DNA of 64,000 bases, taken from positions 3,381,001 through 3,445,000 of the forward strand of contig NZ_CP043498.1 of assembly GCF_009498215.1 (NCBI RefSeq), written 5' to 3'. This stretch comes from Rhizobium grahamii. Its GTDB lineage: Bacteria; Pseudomonadota; Alphaproteobacteria; Rhizobiales; Rhizobiaceae. Positions 20,849 to 32,800 of the stretch are shown one piece after another (position 1 is the stretch's first letter; the number at the start of each line of letters is the position of its first letter). The position numbers were made by a program, and so were the translations under genes. The notes under the pieces were generated by a model. The model saw only the letters and a list, made by a program, of their open reading frames with translations. It ran no database searches and was not told the DNA's origin.

Positions 20849-21517
20849 ATGAAACCGGATATCAAGATCTGTGGGCTGAGCACGGCTGAAACCATCGATC
20901 GCGCCCTTGCGCGCGGTGCGACCCATATCGGCTTCATCTTCTTCGAAAAGAGCCCGCGCTATGTTGAGCCCGATATCGCCGGCAAGCTTGCGGAACCGGC
21001 TCGCGGCAAGGCCAAGATCGTTGCTGTCACTGTCAACCCTAGCAATGACGACCTCGATGAGATCGTGGCGCTGTTGAAGCCTGATATTATTCAGTTGCAC
21101 GGCGACGAGAGCCCGGAGCGCGTTCTGACCATAAAGGCGGTCTACGGCCTGCCGGTCATGAAGGCTTTCTCCGTGCGGACGGCTGACGACCTGAAGCGCG
21201 TGGAGGCCTATATCGGCATTGCCGATCGGTTCCTGTTCGACGCCAAGCCTCCGAAGGGATCCGATTTGCCCGGTGGCAACGGTGTTTCCTTCGATTGGAG
21301 CCTGTTGTCCTGGCTTGACCACAATGTGGATTACATGCTTTCCGGTGGCTTGAACAAAGCCAACATTGCCGAAGCGCTCGCCATGACCAAGGCACCCGGG
21401 ATCGATGCGTCCTCCGGTGTCGAAAGCGCGCCGGGCGTCAAGAACGTGGCAATGATCGATGAGTTTTTCGATGCGGTCGAATGGGCCTGTCAGCCTGAAG
21501 CGGCCTCAGGGAGTTGA
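20849..21517 (+). CDS. trpF: Phosphoribosylanthranilate isomerase
   Basis: TrpF converts phosphoribosylanthranilate to CdRP in tryptophan synthesis. The 222-residue TIM-barrel protein has the N-terminal KICGL motif with the catalytic Cys (residue 8), [10 protein letters not shown], the catalytic Asp in FLFDAKPP (about 131), and [13 protein letters not shown]. It begins the trpF-trpB-trpA-accD-folC unit, and trpB starts three bases after its stop. trpE, trpD and trpC are not in this window. Confidence 0.97.
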   Translation: MKPDIKICGLSTAETIDRALARGATHIGFIFFEKSPRYVEPDIAGKLAEPARGKAKIVAVTVNPSNDDLDEIVALLKPDIIQLHGDESPERVLTIKAVYGLPVMKAFSVRTADDLKRVEAYIGIADRFLFDAKPPKGSDLPGGNGVSFDWSLLSWLDHNVDYMLSGGLNKANIAEALAMTKAPGIDASSGVESAPGVKNVAMIDEFFDAVEWACQPEAASGS

Positions 21518-21519
21518 GA

Positions 21520-22740
21520 GTGAACGAGACGCCAAAACCGAATTCCTTCCGTTCCGGCCCCGATGAAGATGGCCGTTTCGGCATTTACGGCGGCCGCTTC
21601 GTCGCCGAGACGCTGATGCCTTTGATCCTCGACCTTCAGGACGAGTGGAACAAGGCAAAGGACGATCCGGAATTCCAGGCGGAGCTGAAGCAGCTCGGCA
21701 CCCACTATATCGGTCGCCCGAGCCCGCTCTATTTCGCTGAACGCCTGACTGCCGAACTCGGTGGCGCGAAGATCTACTTCAAGCGCGAAGAGCTGAACCA
21801 CACCGGTTCGCACAAGATCAACAACTGCATTGGCCAGATCCTGCTTGCCAAGCGCATGGGCAAGACCCGGATCATCGCTGAAACCGGCGCCGGCCAGCAT
21901 GGTGTTGCCTCTGCAACGGTTGCCGCCCGCTTCGGCCTTCCTTGCGTCGTCTACATGGGCGCAACCGACGTCGAGCGTCAGGCGCCCAACGTGTTTCGCA
22001 TGAAGCTTCTCGGCGCCGAAGTGAAGCCTGTCACGGCCGGCCACGGCACGCTGAAGGACGCGATGAACGAGGCGCTGCGTGACTGGGTCACCAACGTCGA
22101 CGATACCTACTACCTGATCGGCACGGCCGCCGGCCCGCATCCCTATCCTGAGATGGTCCGCGACTTCCAGGCCGTCATCGGTACAGAAGCTCGTCAGCAG
22201 ATCCTGGAAGCCGAAGGACGCTTGCCGGATCTCGTCATCGCTGCCGTCGGCGGCGGTTCGAATGCGATCGGGATTTTCCATCCATTTCTCGATGATGAAG
22301 GCGTCAAGATCGTCGGCGTCGAAGCCGGCGGCAAGGGCTTGAGTGGCGACGAGCATTGCGCCTCGATCACCGCGGGTTCGCCGGGCGTTCTGCACGGCAA
22401 CCGCACCTATCTGCTGCAGGACGGCGACGGCCAGATCAAAGAAGGTCACTCGATTTCCGCCGGTCTCGATTACCCCGGCATCGGCCCTGAGCATTCCTAC
22501 CTGAATGATATCGGTCGCGTCGAATACGTCCCGATCATGGACCATGAGGCGCTGGAAGCCTTCCAGACGCTCACACGCCTCGAAGGCATCATTCCGGCGC
22601 TGGAGCCGTCGCATGCGCTGGCCGAAGTCATCAAGCGCGCGCCGAAGATGGGCAAGGATGAAATCATCCTGATGAACCTCTCCGGCCGCGGCGACAAGGA
22701 CATCTTCACTGTCGGCAAGCTTCTGGGAATGGGTGAGTAA
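21520..22740 (+). CDS. trpB: Tryptophan synthase beta chain
   Basis: TrpB joins indole and serine with pyridoxal phosphate to give tryptophan. The 406-residue protein has HTGSHKINN with the PLP-binding Lys99, [10 protein letters not shown], and the phosphate-binding GGGSNAIG. The start is a GTG at 21520 with AGGGAG about 10 bases upstream; the frame also opens two codons earlier at a TTG, but [10 protein letters not shown] fits rhizobial TrpB. trpA follows after 3 bases, matching its partner role in the alpha2-beta2 complex. Confidence 0.98.
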   Translation: MNETPKPNSFRSGPDEDGRFGIYGGRFVAETLMPLILDLQDEWNKAKDDPEFQAELKQLGTHYIGRPSPLYFAERLTAELGGAKIYFKREELNHTGSHKINNCIGQILLAKRMGKTRIIAETGAGQHGVASATVAARFGLPCVVYMGATDVERQAPNVFRMKLLGAEVKPVTAGHGTLKDAMNEALRDWVTNVDDTYYLIGTAAGPHPYPEMVRDFQAVIGTEARQQILEAEGRLPDLVIAAVGGGSNAIGIFHPFLDDEGVKIVGVEAGGKGLSGDEHCASITAGSPGVLHGNRTYLLQDGDGQIKEGHSISAGLDYPGIGPEHSYLNDIGRVEYVPIMDHEALEAFQTLTRLEGIIPALEPSHALAEVIKRAPKMGKDEIILMNLSGRGDKDIFTVGKLLGMGE

Positions 22741-22743
22741 GTC

Positions 22744-23583
22744 ATGACCGCACGTATGGACAAACGCTTCGCCGATCTGAAGGCGGAAGGCCGGCCGGCA
22801 CTCGTTACCTATTTCATGGGCGGTGATCCGGACTATGAAACCTCGCTCGGCATCATGAAGGCGCTGCCGGAAGCAGGCTCCGATGTTATCGAACTCGGAA
22901 TGCCTTTCTCCGACCCGATGGCTGACGGCCCGGCGATCCAGATGGCCGGCCAGCGTGCCCTCAAGGGCGGCCAGACGTTGAAGAAGACGCTGCAGCTTGC
23001 GGCCGACTTCCGCAAGACCGATGACGCAACGCCGATCGTGATGATGGGGTATTATAACCCGATCTACATTTACGGCGTCGAGACGTTTCTGGATGACGCG
23101 TTGGCAGCCGGCATCGATGGCCTGATCGTCGTCGATCTTCCGCCAGAAATGGATGACGAGCTCTGCATCCCCGCTCTCAGGAAGGGGATCAATTTCATCC
23201 GTCTGGCAACGCCGACGACCGATGAGAAGCGTCTGCCGACCGTTCTGCGGAACACTTCAGGCTTCGTCTACTACGTCTCGATGAATGGCATCACCGGCTC
23301 GGTGTTGCCGGATCCTTCGCTGGTATCGGGCGCCGTCAAGCGCATCAAGCAGCATACCGATCTGCCTGTCTGCGTCGGCTTCGGCGTCAAGACCGCCGAC
23401 CACGCGAAGGTTATCGGCAACTCGGCCGATGGTGTCGTCGTCGGCACCGCAATTGTCAATCAGGTGGCAACGAGCCTCACCAAGGATGGGAAGGCAACAG
23501 CCGATACCGTCCAGGCCGTCGCCACGCTTGTTCGTGGATTGTCAACGGGTACACGTTCGGCGCGCCTTGTTGCTGCCGAATAG
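22744..23583 (+). CDS. trpA: Tryptophan synthase alpha chain
   Basis: TrpA cleaves indole-3-glycerol phosphate to indole, which is passed to TrpB. The 279-residue TIM barrel has the signature [16 protein letters not shown], with catalytic Glu50 and Asp61, and the phosphate-binding [11 protein letters not shown]. It follows trpB by 3 bases. accD follows after 39 bases in the same direction, so one transcript may carry both. Confidence 0.98.
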   Translation: MTARMDKRFADLKAEGRPALVTYFMGGDPDYETSLGIMKALPEAGSDVIELGMPFSDPMADGPAIQMAGQRALKGGQTLKKTLQLAADFRKTDDATPIVMMGYYNPIYIYGVETFLDDALAAGIDGLIVVDLPPEMDDELCIPALRKGINFIRLATPTTDEKRLPTVLRNTSGFVYYVSMNGITGSVLPDPSLVSGAVKRIKQHTDLPVCVGFGVKTADHAKVIGNSADGVVVGTAIVNQVATSLTKDGKATADTVQAVATLVRGLSTGTRSARLVAAE

Positions 23584-23622
23584 TTTCCCCACATTGGCAA
23601 TAGTCAATCAGGAGTTTTCGAC

Positions 23623-24525
23623 TTGAACTGGATCACCAACTACGTCCGCCCCCGCATCAATTCCATGCTGGGCCGCCGCGAAGTGCCGGAGAACCTCTGG
23701 ATCAAGTGCCCGGAAACGGGTGAAATGGTCTTCCATAAGGATCTGGAGAACAACAAGTGGGTTATCCCGGCCTCCGGCTATCACATGAAGATGCCGGCGA
23801 AGGCTCGCCTTGCCGATCTTTTCGATGACGGCGCCTATGAAGCGCTGGTCCAGCCGAAGGTCCCGCAGGATCCGCTGAAGTTCCGCGATTCCAAAAAGTA
23901 CGCGGATCGCCTGAAGGACAGCCGCATCAAGACCGAGCAGGAAGACACGATCGTTGCCGGCGTCGGCAAGGTTCGCGGCCTGAAGCTCGTCGCGGTCGTT
24001 CACGAATTCAACTTCATGGGCGGCTCGCTCGGCATTGCTGCCGGCGAGGCAATCGTGAAGGCGTTCGAGCGAGCCATCGCTGAAAAATGCCCGCTGGTCA
24101 TGTTCCCGGCATCGGGTGGTGCCCGCATGCAGGAAGGCATCCTCTCGCTCATGCAGCTGCCGCGCACGACGGTTGCCGTCGACATGCTGAAGGAAGCGGG
24201 ACTTCCATACATCGTCGTTCTGACAAACCCGACCACGGGTGGCGTCACGGCATCCTATGCGATGCTTGGCGATCTTCATCTGGCAGAGCCTGGCGCGGAA
24301 ATCTGCTTTGCCGGCAAGCGCGTCATTGAACAGACGATCCGCGAAAAACTGCCGGAAGGCTTCCAGACCTCTGAGTACCTGCTGGAACACGGCATGGTCG
24401 ACATGGTGGTCAAGCGCCACGATATTCCGGATACGCTGGCACGCGTCCTGAAAATCCTGACCAAGAAGCCTGCAGCAAACCTCAACAAGGAAAGCGGGAC
24501 GCTCGCCATAGCCGCGAGCGCCTGA
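23623..24525 (+). CDS. accD: Acetyl-CoA carboxylase carboxyltransferase subunit beta
   Basis: AccD pairs with AccA to move the carboxyl group from biotin to acetyl-CoA, the first step of fatty acid synthesis. The 300-residue protein has the crotonase-like carboxyltransferase core, with [31 protein letters not shown] and [16 protein letters not shown]. The start is a TTG at 23623 with AGGAG 10 bases before it. The E. coli enzyme has a four-Cys zinc ribbon near its N terminus; here that region keeps only Cys29 (IKCPETGEM), so zinc binding looks lost. folC follows after 21 bases. Confidence 0.96.
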   Translation: MNWITNYVRPRINSMLGRREVPENLWIKCPETGEMVFHKDLENNKWVIPASGYHMKMPAKARLADLFDDGAYEALVQPKVPQDPLKFRDSKKYADRLKDSRIKTEQEDTIVAGVGKVRGLKLVAVVHEFNFMGGSLGIAAGEAIVKAFERAIAEKCPLVMFPASGGARMQEGILSLMQLPRTTVAVDMLKEAGLPYIVVLTNPTTGGVTASYAMLGDLHLAEPGAEICFAGKRVIEQTIREKLPEGFQTSEYLLEHGMVDMVVKRHDIPDTLARVLKILTKKPAANLNKESGTLAIAASA

Positions 24526-24546
24526 TCCAACTAGGCGGGTCGCGCG

Positions 24547-25899
24547 ATGATACCAAGGGGCCAAGCCGTAGTGAGCGAAGCAGCGCAGGAAATCGATAAG
24601 CTCTTGGGATTGCATCCCAAGGGCTTTGATCTGTCCCTGGATCGCATTACCCGTCTGCTTTCTGTTCTCGGTGATCCGCAGAAGAAGCTGCCGCCCGTCA
24701 TTCATGTGGCGGGCACCAACGGCAAAGGCTCGGTAACCGCCTTTTGCCGTGCCTTGTTGGAGGCCGGCGGCTACAGCGCCCATGTCCACACCTCTCCGCA
24801 TCTCGTAAACTGGCACGAGCGCTATCGGATAGGTGTCGAAGGCGGTCGTGGGCAACTGGTGGATGATGCCGTCTTCGCTGAGGCCGTCCGACGCGTTGCG
24901 GCCGCCAATGATGGCCAGAAGATCACTGTTTTCGAGATCCTGACGGCAGTCACTTTCATTCTGTTTTCAGAGCATCCGGCGGATGCCGCTATCCTCGAGG
25001 TTGGCCTCGGTGGTCGTTTCGACGCCACCAACGTCATCTCCGATCCCGCCGTCTCGGTCATCATGCCGATCTCGCTCGATCACCAGCCGTATCTGGGCGA
25101 TCGTGTCGAACTGATTGCGGCGGAGAAGGCCGGGATCATGAAGCGCGGGCATCCCGTTGTCATCGGTAAGCAGGAATATGACGCCGCGCTCGACGTGCTG
25201 ATGTCGACCGCCGAACGGCTGAACTGCCCGACGGCCGTCTTCGGTCAGGACTATATGGCGCATGAAGAATACGGACGCCTCGTCTATCAGGACGAGTTCG
25301 GCCTGGCCGATCTGCCATTGCCGCGCCTTCCTGGCCGTCACCAGTATGCCAACGCCGCGGCCGCGATCCGCGCCGTCAAGGCTGCCGGCTTCACAGTCAC
25401 CGAGACGATGATGGAGAAGGCGCTGCTCTCGGTCGAGTGGCCGGGCCGTCTTCAGCGTCTGAGCGACGGCAACCTGATGGCCAGCGCTCCGGCAAAAGCG
25501 GAAATCTGGGTCGATGGCGGTCACAACCCCGGCGCCGGCGAGGTGATCGCTGAAGCAATGGCGAACTTCGAGGAAAAGCAGCCACGGCCGCTCTTCCTAA
25601 TCATCGGCATGATCAACACCAAGGATCCGGTTGGCTACTTCAAGGCGTTCAAGGGCTTGGCCGAGAAGGTCTATTGCGTGCCGATCCGTGGTAGCGACGC
25701 GATGATCGATCCGGTCATCCTGGCGAATGCCGCCTATGATGCCGGCCTTGTGGCAGAGCCGATGTCGACTGTCAGCGACGCATTGGAAGCAATCAAGGAA
25801 GGCGCGTTCGAACAGGACCATCCGCCGCGCATCCTGATCGGCGGCTCTCTCTATCTCGTCGGCGATGTGCTTGCCGACAACGGCACACCCCCGAAATGA
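24547..25899 (+). CDS. folC: Bifunctional folylpolyglutamate synthase/dihydrofolate synthase
   Basis: FolC adds glutamate to dihydropteroate and then to folates. The 450-residue protein has the ATP-binding IHVAGTNGKGSVTAFCRA near residues 57-74, SPHLVNWHER, AILEVGLGGRFDATNV and the C-terminal EIWVDGGHNPGAG. The start at 24547 (MIPRGQAVVSEAAQ) is one choice; GTG at 24571 (SEAAQEIDKLL) could also serve. It lies directly after accD, a common alphaproteobacterial order, and ends at a bidirectional terminator. Confidence 0.95.
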   Translation: MIPRGQAVVSEAAQEIDKLLGLHPKGFDLSLDRITRLLSVLGDPQKKLPPVIHVAGTNGKGSVTAFCRALLEAGGYSAHVHTSPHLVNWHERYRIGVEGGRGQLVDDAVFAEAVRRVAAANDGQKITVFEILTAVTFILFSEHPADAAILEVGLGGRFDATNVISDPAVSVIMPISLDHQPYLGDRVELIAAEKAGIMKRGHPVVIGKQEYDAALDVLMSTAERLNCPTAVFGQDYMAHEEYGRLVYQDEFGLADLPLPRLPGRHQYANAAAAIRAVKAAGFTVTETMMEKALLSVEWPGRLQRLSDGNLMASAPAKAEIWVDGGHNPGAGEVIAEAMANFEEKQPRPLFLIIGMINTKDPVGYFKAFKGLAEKVYCVPIRGSDAMIDPVILANAAYDAGLVAEPMSTVSDALEAIKEGAFEQDHPPRILIGGSLYLVGDVLADNGTPPK

Positions 25900-25930
25900 A
25901 AAAAGCCCGGTCAAATGCCGGGCTTCTTCT
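25898..25930. terminator. Bidirectional terminator between folC and trxA
   Basis: AGCCCGG and CCGGGCT form a stem around a 7-base loop. A T-run on the minus strand (six T) favours trxA; CTTCTTCTT serves the plus strand for folC. Confidence 0.88.
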
Positions 25931-25950
25931 TGTCTGCTTATGCGCAATGC

Positions 25951-26271
25951 TTAGGCGGCGCTCGAGATCCAGCTCGAAAGGGCGGTCTTCGGTGCAGCGC
26001 CAACCTTGATGTCGGCAACTTCGCCGGCCTTGAACATGGCGAGCGTCGGGATGGAACGGACGCCGAACTGAGCGGCCAATTCCGGATTCTCGTCGATGTT
26101 GAGCTTGGCGACCTTCACCTTGCCCTGAAACTCGACAGCGAGTTCTTCGAGACTGGGGGCGATCATCTTGCACGGGCCGCACCATTCAGCCCAGAAATCG
26201 ACGACGACGGGTTCTGCGGATTCCAGAACTTCCGACTGGAAGTTGTTGATATCGACTTTTACGGTAGCCAT
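25951..26271 (-). CDS. trxA: Thioredoxin
   Basis: Thioredoxin keeps cytoplasmic protein thiols reduced. The 106-residue protein has the active site WCGPCK (residues about 30-35), preceded by VVVDFWAE, and the cis-proline segment [13 protein letters not shown]. The ATG at 26271 ([11 protein letters not shown]) has a GGAGCAGCC ribosome site. It lies 73 bases downstream of addA, an order seen in other rhizobia, and ends at the terminator shared with folC. Confidence 0.97.
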   Translation of the reverse strand: MATVKVDINNFQSEVLESAEPVVVDFWAEWCGPCKMIAPSLEELAVEFQGKVKVAKLNIDENPELAAQFGVRSIPTLAMFKAGEVADIKVGAAPKTALSSWISSAA

Positions 26272-26344
26272 AGGCTGCTCCTTTACGGATTTCCTGTTGA
26301 AGCACATGTGAGCGTGCGGCGCGGGAATTTCAATGCCCGGTATT

Positions 26345-29300
26345 TCACTTTGTCTCGAGTTGCGCAAGCGCCGACGCCAGGGCATCCGGCGGTAGCGTGT
26401 GAACGGAGCCATTTTCGGTGTAGACGAGCACGCAATCGATGCGCTTGCCTGGGTAGAGCGGCGCCAGGATCTCCCGATAAATGGCAAGCTGCGCCTTGTG
26501 AGCAAAGGGGATTGCTTCCGCTGTCTGCGGCGGGACGCGATTGGTCTTGTAGTCGAGTACGACAACGCGATCGTCGAAGACCGCCATTCTATCGACGCGG
26601 CCAGAGACTGCGTAGTCGCGGCCTTTCAGGGATAGCGTTCCCATGATCGAGACTTCGGGTTGGGCGTGGCCGGTGAATACGCCTTGCAGTGTCGGTGCTT
26701 CCAGCAGTCGCAAGACAGATCGGATCAGCGTTTCGCGCTCGTCCTGCGACCAGCGCCGGGCCGAACGCTCCAGATAGCGTTGCGCGGCGGCCAGGCGATC
26801 TGTCGGTGAAAAGTCCGGTAGCGTCTGCAGCATGCGGTGCAGGAGCCGGCCCTTTAGCAAGGAGCGGTCGGATTTTGCTTTGTCGCCGAATAGTGGGGAT
26901 GTGACGAGCAGGTCGTCTGCCTGCTCATCAATGACCGTGCCCGCGCCGGAAGGGCTGAGAGGTCGCGGCAACTGTCTCTGCGGCGGCAGCGGTCTGCTGA
27001 GGTTTTCGGGCAATCTTTCATTCGTTTGTGCCAGCTCAGGTGGTGCGGCCCGCTCGAAGTTCCTTCCGATGTGCGGAACGCGCCATTTGATTCCAGACCA
27101 GGTGCCGTCGGGACCGGAGAACGTTGCCGCCGCGACGTGTGGGTGGCTATCAGTCATCGCCGCTGAAATCATCGCATGCCAAGTATCGCTGTTCGGCCGC
27201 ACGCCGCGGTAGCCGCAAACGATCAACCGGTCGGCGGCTCGCGTCATCGCCACGTAAAGCAGCCGGCGATACTCTTCCTCGGCCAGCAACTGAATGCGGC
27301 TCGCGTCAGCCTGTGTCAGCGAGTTGCTGAGATCCCCGAGCGGCACCCATGCCGGCATCGGCGGCTCGTCGCCCGGCTGCTCCAGCAGCCGCAGCTTCGG
27401 CATATGGCTATGCGTAAAGGCTTTCGAGCCACCGTCGACGAGGAAGACGATCGGCGCTTCCAGGCCCTTCGAGGCGTGGACGGTCATGATCCGCACTTCG
27501 TTGCGGCCTTTGTCCTGCTCGCGCTTGACCTCCGGGGCCTCCAGTTCGAGCGTCGAAATGAACGATTGTAAGCCAGGGAGGCCGGAATTCTCGTGGTCGA
27601 GCGCGAAGGTCAGGAACTCATCGAGAATATCGCTGACCTCGGTGCCCAGGCGAGCGAGAAATTGTCGGCGTCCACCGTTGCTCCCCAACACATGGGCGTA
27701 GAAGTCATGGACAGAGAGGCTTTTCGATTCATTCAGGAACAGCTTCAGCTTTCGAACCGCGACCTGCAGCCGCTCGTTGCCATCGTCCGCAAATTTCAGC
27801 AGATGTGTCCAAACGCTCTCATCGTCCGGACGGAGCGCCGCCACGGCAAAGATGTCGTCTTCGCTGAGATCGAGCAGGGGGCTTTTCATCAGTGCCGCCA
27901 GCGACAGGTCGTCCTGCGGCAGAAGCAGGAACCGGCCGAGGGCGACGAGGTCCTGAATGGCGATGTGGCTTGTCAGCCTCAAGCGGTCGGCGCCCGCAAC
28001 CGGAATGTTGTCACGACGCTTCAAGGCACGGGTCAACGCATTGACGAAGGAATCGCGTTTCCGCACCAGGACGAGGATGTCTCCGGCTTCGATCAGGCGC
28101 TCCTTACCCTTCTCAATGATGGTTTCCTTGCCGACCAGATTGCCGATCGTGTGCGCCATCCTGCGAGCAAGAACGGCTGCTGGCGCGCTTTCGGGCGTCG
28201 CGTCGAAGGGCGCGGTCCAGTCCTCTTCCTTGACGGTCACTTCAGGAGCGATCATCTCCCAAAGATCGACGGCGCCGGGATGACCGATACGGTTGGAACG
28301 GTGAACGACGGGCTCGCTGGAAGCGCTCAGCCCGCGGGCGTTACCCTCGGGTGTAAAGATGTGGTCGACGGCTGCCAGAACATCGGCGGTGGAGCGGAAG
28401 GATAGCGGCAGGCGAACCGTCGAAAAGGCAAGCCCGCTTTGGGCTACGCGGTGACGGGTCCGACGGCTCTCTTCGGAGAACCGCTCGGGCCGTGCACCTT
28501 GAAACGAGTAGATCGACTGCTTCTCGTCGCCAACCGCAAACAGCGTGCGCACAACACTTCGGGCACCCTCTCCCGAAAAGAAATCTTCGGCCAGCGACTG
28601 AATGACACTCCATTGGATCGGGCTGGTGTCCTGCGCTTCGTCGACAAGAATATGATCGATGCCCTGGTCGAGCTTGTAGTGGATCCAGGGCCCGACATCG
28701 CTCTTGTTGAGCAGATCCGCCGTGCGCGTGATCAGGTCCTCGAAGTCGAGCTGGCTTCGCTGCTTCTTGAGGTCCTCGTAGTCGCGATTGAGGCGATCAG
28801 CCAGGATCAACGCTGCCCGCGTCGCATCATGCATCCGGATGATCTTCAGTCGGTCGCGGCGAGAGAGAATGTGCGATCGTGCCGCCGCAATGGCATCTGC
28901 CAGTGCCGGCGCTTCGCTCAGCATCGCCTTTACGAAGAACTGCGAATCCGCCTTCGCCTCGCCCTTGACGGTCAGGAACGTCTTTTCGAGAAGCGCGATG
29001 CGGCGTTTCGCGTCTCGTTCTCTGCCCGCAGCCCGGAGGTTCGCGGCAACGTCTTGAGCCTTGACGCCACCTTTCTCATCCGCGAGATCGAGATAGCGGT
29101 CGAGCACGGGGCCCGATAGTACTGGCAACGGCCAATAGCTGGCGACGATTGCTGCTTCTGTCTCATCAGGAAGAAGTCCCAACCTGTCGCGAAGAACAAG
29201 ATCAAGGCCGCCGGCGCGCTCCGCTGCGAGCGTGAATCTGCGGATCGCGTTGCGGTTTGCAACGATCTCACTCAGCAGGTTTTCCAGGCCGCTTTCGTCG

Positions 29301-29896
29301 CCGAGATTGAGAACATAGGTGAAGGCTTCGGCCAACGTGGCATCATCTTCAGGCGTCGTCGCCGTCAGGAGCGAACGCCGCGCATCGGCAAGCAGAGTGA
29401 CGGCAGCGCGGTCGTCGAGAACCGAAAAATGACCCGCGACGTTAGCTTCCAGCGGAAACTGGTGCAGCAGGGCTTCACAGAAGGCGTGGATTGTCTGGAT
29501 TTTCAATCCGCCCGGCGTTTCGAGCGCCCTTGCAAACAGCCGACGCGCTTCGGCGAGCTTCAGGCGATCAGGCCGCTTGCCCTCGATCTGGCCGATCCGC
29601 TGGCTCAGATCGTCGTCTGACAGGACGGCCCAATCAGCCAGTCGGTCAAACACGCGGTTGGACATTTCGGAGGCCGCAGCCTTGGTATAAGTCAGGCAGA
29701 GAATTGCCGAGGGGCGCGCGCCGGCAAGCAGCAAGCGAATGACCCGTTGCGTCAGGACGTGCGTCTTGCCGGATCCGGCGTTGGCCGAAACCCATGCAGA
29801 ACGCTCTGGGTCCGAGGCAACCGACTGCTGGATTGTTGTCCAGCTTGTCCATGCGATAGGATCATCGCCCTCCGGCAGCGTCGTTTCATCATTCAT
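26345..29896 (-). CDS. addA: Double-strand break repair helicase-nuclease AddA
   Basis: AddA, with AddB, unwinds and trims DNA ends to load RecA, replacing RecBCD in this group. The 1183-residue protein has Walker [10 protein letters not shown] at about 37-45, the UvrD-type motifs [12 protein letters not shown] and [14 protein letters not shown], and [15 protein letters not shown]. The C terminus has a RecB-type nuclease with [19 protein letters not shown]. The ATG at 29896 overlaps the addB stop by 8 bases; the frame stays open 58 codons upstream inside addB, but that stretch is low-complexity and not family-like. Confidence 0.96.
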   Translation of the reverse strand: MNDETTLPEGDDPIAWTSWTTIQQSVASDPERSAWVSANAGSGKTHVLTQRVIRLLLAGARPSAILCLTYTKAAASEMSNRVFDRLADWAVLSDDDLSQRIGQIEGKRPDRLKLAEARRLFARALETPGGLKIQTIHAFCEALLHQFPLEANVAGHFSVLDDRAAVTLLADARRSLLTATTPEDDATLAEAFTYVLNLGDESGLENLLSEIVANRNAIRRFTLAAERAGGLDLVLRDRLGLLPDETEAAIVASYWPLPVLSGPVLDRYLDLADEKGGVKAQDVAANLRAAGRERDAKRRIALLEKTFLTVKGEAKADSQFFVKAMLSEAPALADAIAAARSHILSRRDRLKIIRMHDATRAALILADRLNRDYEDLKKQRSQLDFEDLITRTADLLNKSDVGPWIHYKLDQGIDHILVDEAQDTSPIQWSVIQSLAEDFFSGEGARSVVRTLFAVGDEKQSIYSFQGARPERFSEESRRTRHRVAQSGLAFSTVRLPLSFRSTADVLAAVDHIFTPEGNARGLSASSEPVVHRSNRIGHPGAVDLWEMIAPEVTVKEEDWTAPFDATPESAPAAVLARRMAHTIGNLVGKETIIEKGKERLIEAGDILVLVRKRDSFVNALTRALKRRDNIPVAGADRLRLTSHIAIQDLVALGRFLLLPQDDLSLAALMKSPLLDLSEDDIFAVAALRPDDESVWTHLLKFADDGNERLQVAVRKLKLFLNESKSLSVHDFYAHVLGSNGGRRQFLARLGTEVSDILDEFLTFALDHENSGLPGLQSFISTLELEAPEVKREQDKGRNEVRIMTVHASKGLEAPIVFLVDGGSKAFTHSHMPKLRLLEQPGDEPPMPAWVPLGDLSNSLTQADASRIQLLAEEEYRRLLYVAMTRAADRLIVCGYRGVRPNSDTWHAMISAAMTDSHPHVAAATFSGPDGTWSGIKWRVPHIGRNFERAAPPELAQTNERLPENLSRPLPPQRQLPRPLSPSGAGTVIDEQADDLLVTSPLFGDKAKSDRSLLKGRLLHRMLQTLPDFSPTDRLAAAQRYLERSARRWSQDERETLIRSVLRLLEAPTLQGVFTGHAQPEVSIMGTLSLKGRDYAVSGRVDRMAVFDDRVVVLDYKTNRVPPQTAEAIPFAHKAQLAIYREILAPLYPGKRIDCVLVYTENGSVHTLPPDALASALAQLETK

Positions 29897-32800
29897 CGTC
29901 GCCTCCTTCGTCGCTTTCGGCGGTCGACCACTCCGATACGCGCGCGAGATGGTCGTAATCACCGCCGAACTCGAACTGCTGTGCGGGGATGAGACGGGAG
30001 GTAAATCCCTTTTCGCCTGATTGCAGCAGAGATACGAACTTGATGAGCTGATCAATGGAATCGCCGGCAAGATCCATAGCCGATTTGGCCTTGTCGCCCT
30101 TGCCTGAGAACTCGTTGTTGACGGTGTCGACCTGAAAACGGGTGCCCGGCCGGAGCCTCACATAGAGCAAGTCTTGAGGCGTAAGGCTTCCCGCCTCTCG
30201 GAACGCACCTGCGCTAAGCGCAGCGGCTTCGAGTGCGAGCTGCGGGTCGAGAAGGGCACGGGCTTGAGCCGGAGAAGGGTTGAACCCCGTCTTGTAGTCG
30301 ATGATATCGGCAGCGCCAGGGCCCCTGATGTCGATCCTGTCGGCAACACCGCTGAGGCGGATATTGACAGTCTCCAGCTCGACGCCGCCGCGAACTTCTG
30401 TCAGCGTGCGGCGAACATCGGGCCGCCGTTCAGCTTCCCAGTTCAGGAATGCCTTGGCAACTTCGCGGAAACGTGGCCGCCATACGGCATCGATATGCGG
30501 CGGCAACTGCTCCATGTCGAAGAGCTCGTTCAGGATGCGCTCCATCGCGTCGGCTGCATCATCAGTCCCGGCCATATGGCCTTCCCGGATGAAGCGATCG
30601 ATGATCGTGTGGTAGAGCGTTCCTCGCTCAGCCGCACCAGGATCGCGATTGAAGGGCGCAACCGGATCGAGCCGCAGGACGCGCCTTGCGTAAATCGCAT
30701 AGGGGTCGCGCCGCAGCCTGCCGACTTCACTGAAGGAGTAGGATTTCGGCTGCATCTCTCTTGGCGGCGTCGGGCTTGGCCGCTGGGCGGGAGCCTGCCG
30801 ATCGCCTTGATCAATGAGATTTGCCCAATGAATGAAACGCGCACCACGCGCTTTCAGCTCCGCTTCCAATGACTTGCCGCCGAAAGCCAGCAAGCGCTGC
30901 AGCCAGCGCGAACCAACCGTTGGCGTTGATCCCTGGCGCAGCGCGCGGGAGTAGACCAGATGGCGGGTGCCGTTCGCCATTTCGAAATCGTGCGCCAGCT
31001 GCCCGATGCGGCGTTCCGGCGGCTCCAGTCCGATTTCGGTCTTCATCGTACGCGAGATGAACGGATTGTTGCTGGTCTGGCCCGGCCAGGAGCCCTCGTT
31101 CAATCCGCCGAGTATGAGCGTATCGACGCTCTGCAGGCGTGCTTCCAGCGTCCCTAGAATGAGAAGGCGCGGATGGAGCAAGGCACGTGGCTTGACGGCC
31201 TGGCCAGCTGTCAGCGCGGCCATGATATCGATCCACTGAGGGCCGTCGGCTTCGATTTGCCCGTCGGTATCGATGATTTCAGCCAGGAGGCTGGCAAGTG
31301 TATCGCCAGCTTCGTCGGACCAGAGCCCCGACAGATCTGCCCTCCGATCGGAGGCAACCGCTTCCAGTGCGCGACCGGTGCGCTCCGCCCAGTCCGACAG
31401 TGTAAAGGCCGTGGTCATGGCGCGACCGTCCGGGCGTCGATGGACAAATGCGGAGGCGAGCGGCTCGACTGCCGCACTGACACGCCGCGCGAGATCGCGC
31501 GCCTTGTCGGGCGCATCTGTCGGCAGCGCCTTTCGCCATTTCGGCACGTGTTGTTCCAGCGCTTGATCGGCCAGTTGCTGCTCGACCAACGGCTCAAGTG
31601 TACTGATGTCGACTTCGGCGACACCGCCGCGAAGGGCGATCAGCTCCAAGGCGGCCACGGACTGCGCAAGCAGATCCGGTTCAAGCCCGAAACGAGCCAA
31701 CGGGTGCTTCAGCAGGCCAACGAGTGCGACTGGATCACCCGGTCTCAGCGTTGCCTCCAGCAGAAGCTGCAGCAAGGTGCCCTGCGGCGTGGCGGCCAGC
31801 GGCGTACCGGCCGAGTCGTCGGCGATGATTCCGAAGCGCGAAAGCTCGGTGGCGACACGGCGGGCCAGGTTCCTGTCCGGCGTAATCAGCGCGGCTCTGC
31901 TCTCGCCGGAAGTGCCCGGCTGCTCGAGCGCAAGGCGCAGCGCGATCGCGATCGCTGTCGCTTCCTCGCGCTCGTTCGCCGCCTCTATCAGGGACACATC
32001 CGCGAAAGCGCGCGAGATGTCACCCTCGTTCAAGGCATGCTTGAAATCACCCCACTCGCTTGTCGCCTCGGAGGGCGAAAGGGAATGAGATAGGATTCGA
32101 CCGCGTAGGTCGAGGTCCGCCGGCGGCTCTGCAAGCGGGGCAACATCGTCGCGGGTGGATCCCAGCCGCTTCAACAGCTGCGCCAGACCGTATTGCGAAT
32201 GGCTTCGGCTGGCAGCGTCGACAGGTCGGCCGAAACTGGCCTCTGGAGCCACCATTTCCCAATGCCTGTCCGGCATGGCGGTGTCGAGCCCCGGCAGAAC
32301 GATCACGCCCTCCGGCCGGCCCGCGACAGCGGCGATGAGATCGGCCGTTGCCGGCACCGAGCCTGTCGAGCCTGCAATGATGATGGGGCCGGATTCAGCC
32401 ATCGTTGCAATCCGGCTCGCCTCTGCCCGCAGGATCGCGTTGCGGTGTCGGGCAGGAGAAGATTTTCCGAGTTCGTTCAGCCGCTCCGGCCAGAAGGCAC
32501 TCGCGATCCGCAGGAATTCAGCCGTCAGCTGCCACCACAATGCGTGATCATTGGCGCTGAGATCGGAAAGCTCACTCCACTCTTTGTCTTCCGTTTCGAT
32601 CGAGTCGATCAGCTCTGCAAGGTTTCTTGCGAGCCAGATCGCGTCAGCGGGGCTTGCGGGTGCGACAAGCGGCGAGTCCGAATGGATGCTGCGGACGATC
32701 TCAGGCAGTTTGTTTCGCCAGGCGAGGATCAACCGCGCCAGTTCGAGCAACCGCGACGTATTCGAAAGGGGCTGCGCAAGATCGAGCGTGGCGGGCAGGC

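Noticed and set aside
29897..30070. 58-residue N-terminal extension of AddA
   Set aside because: Low-complexity, overlaps addB deeply, and the family start is at 29896.
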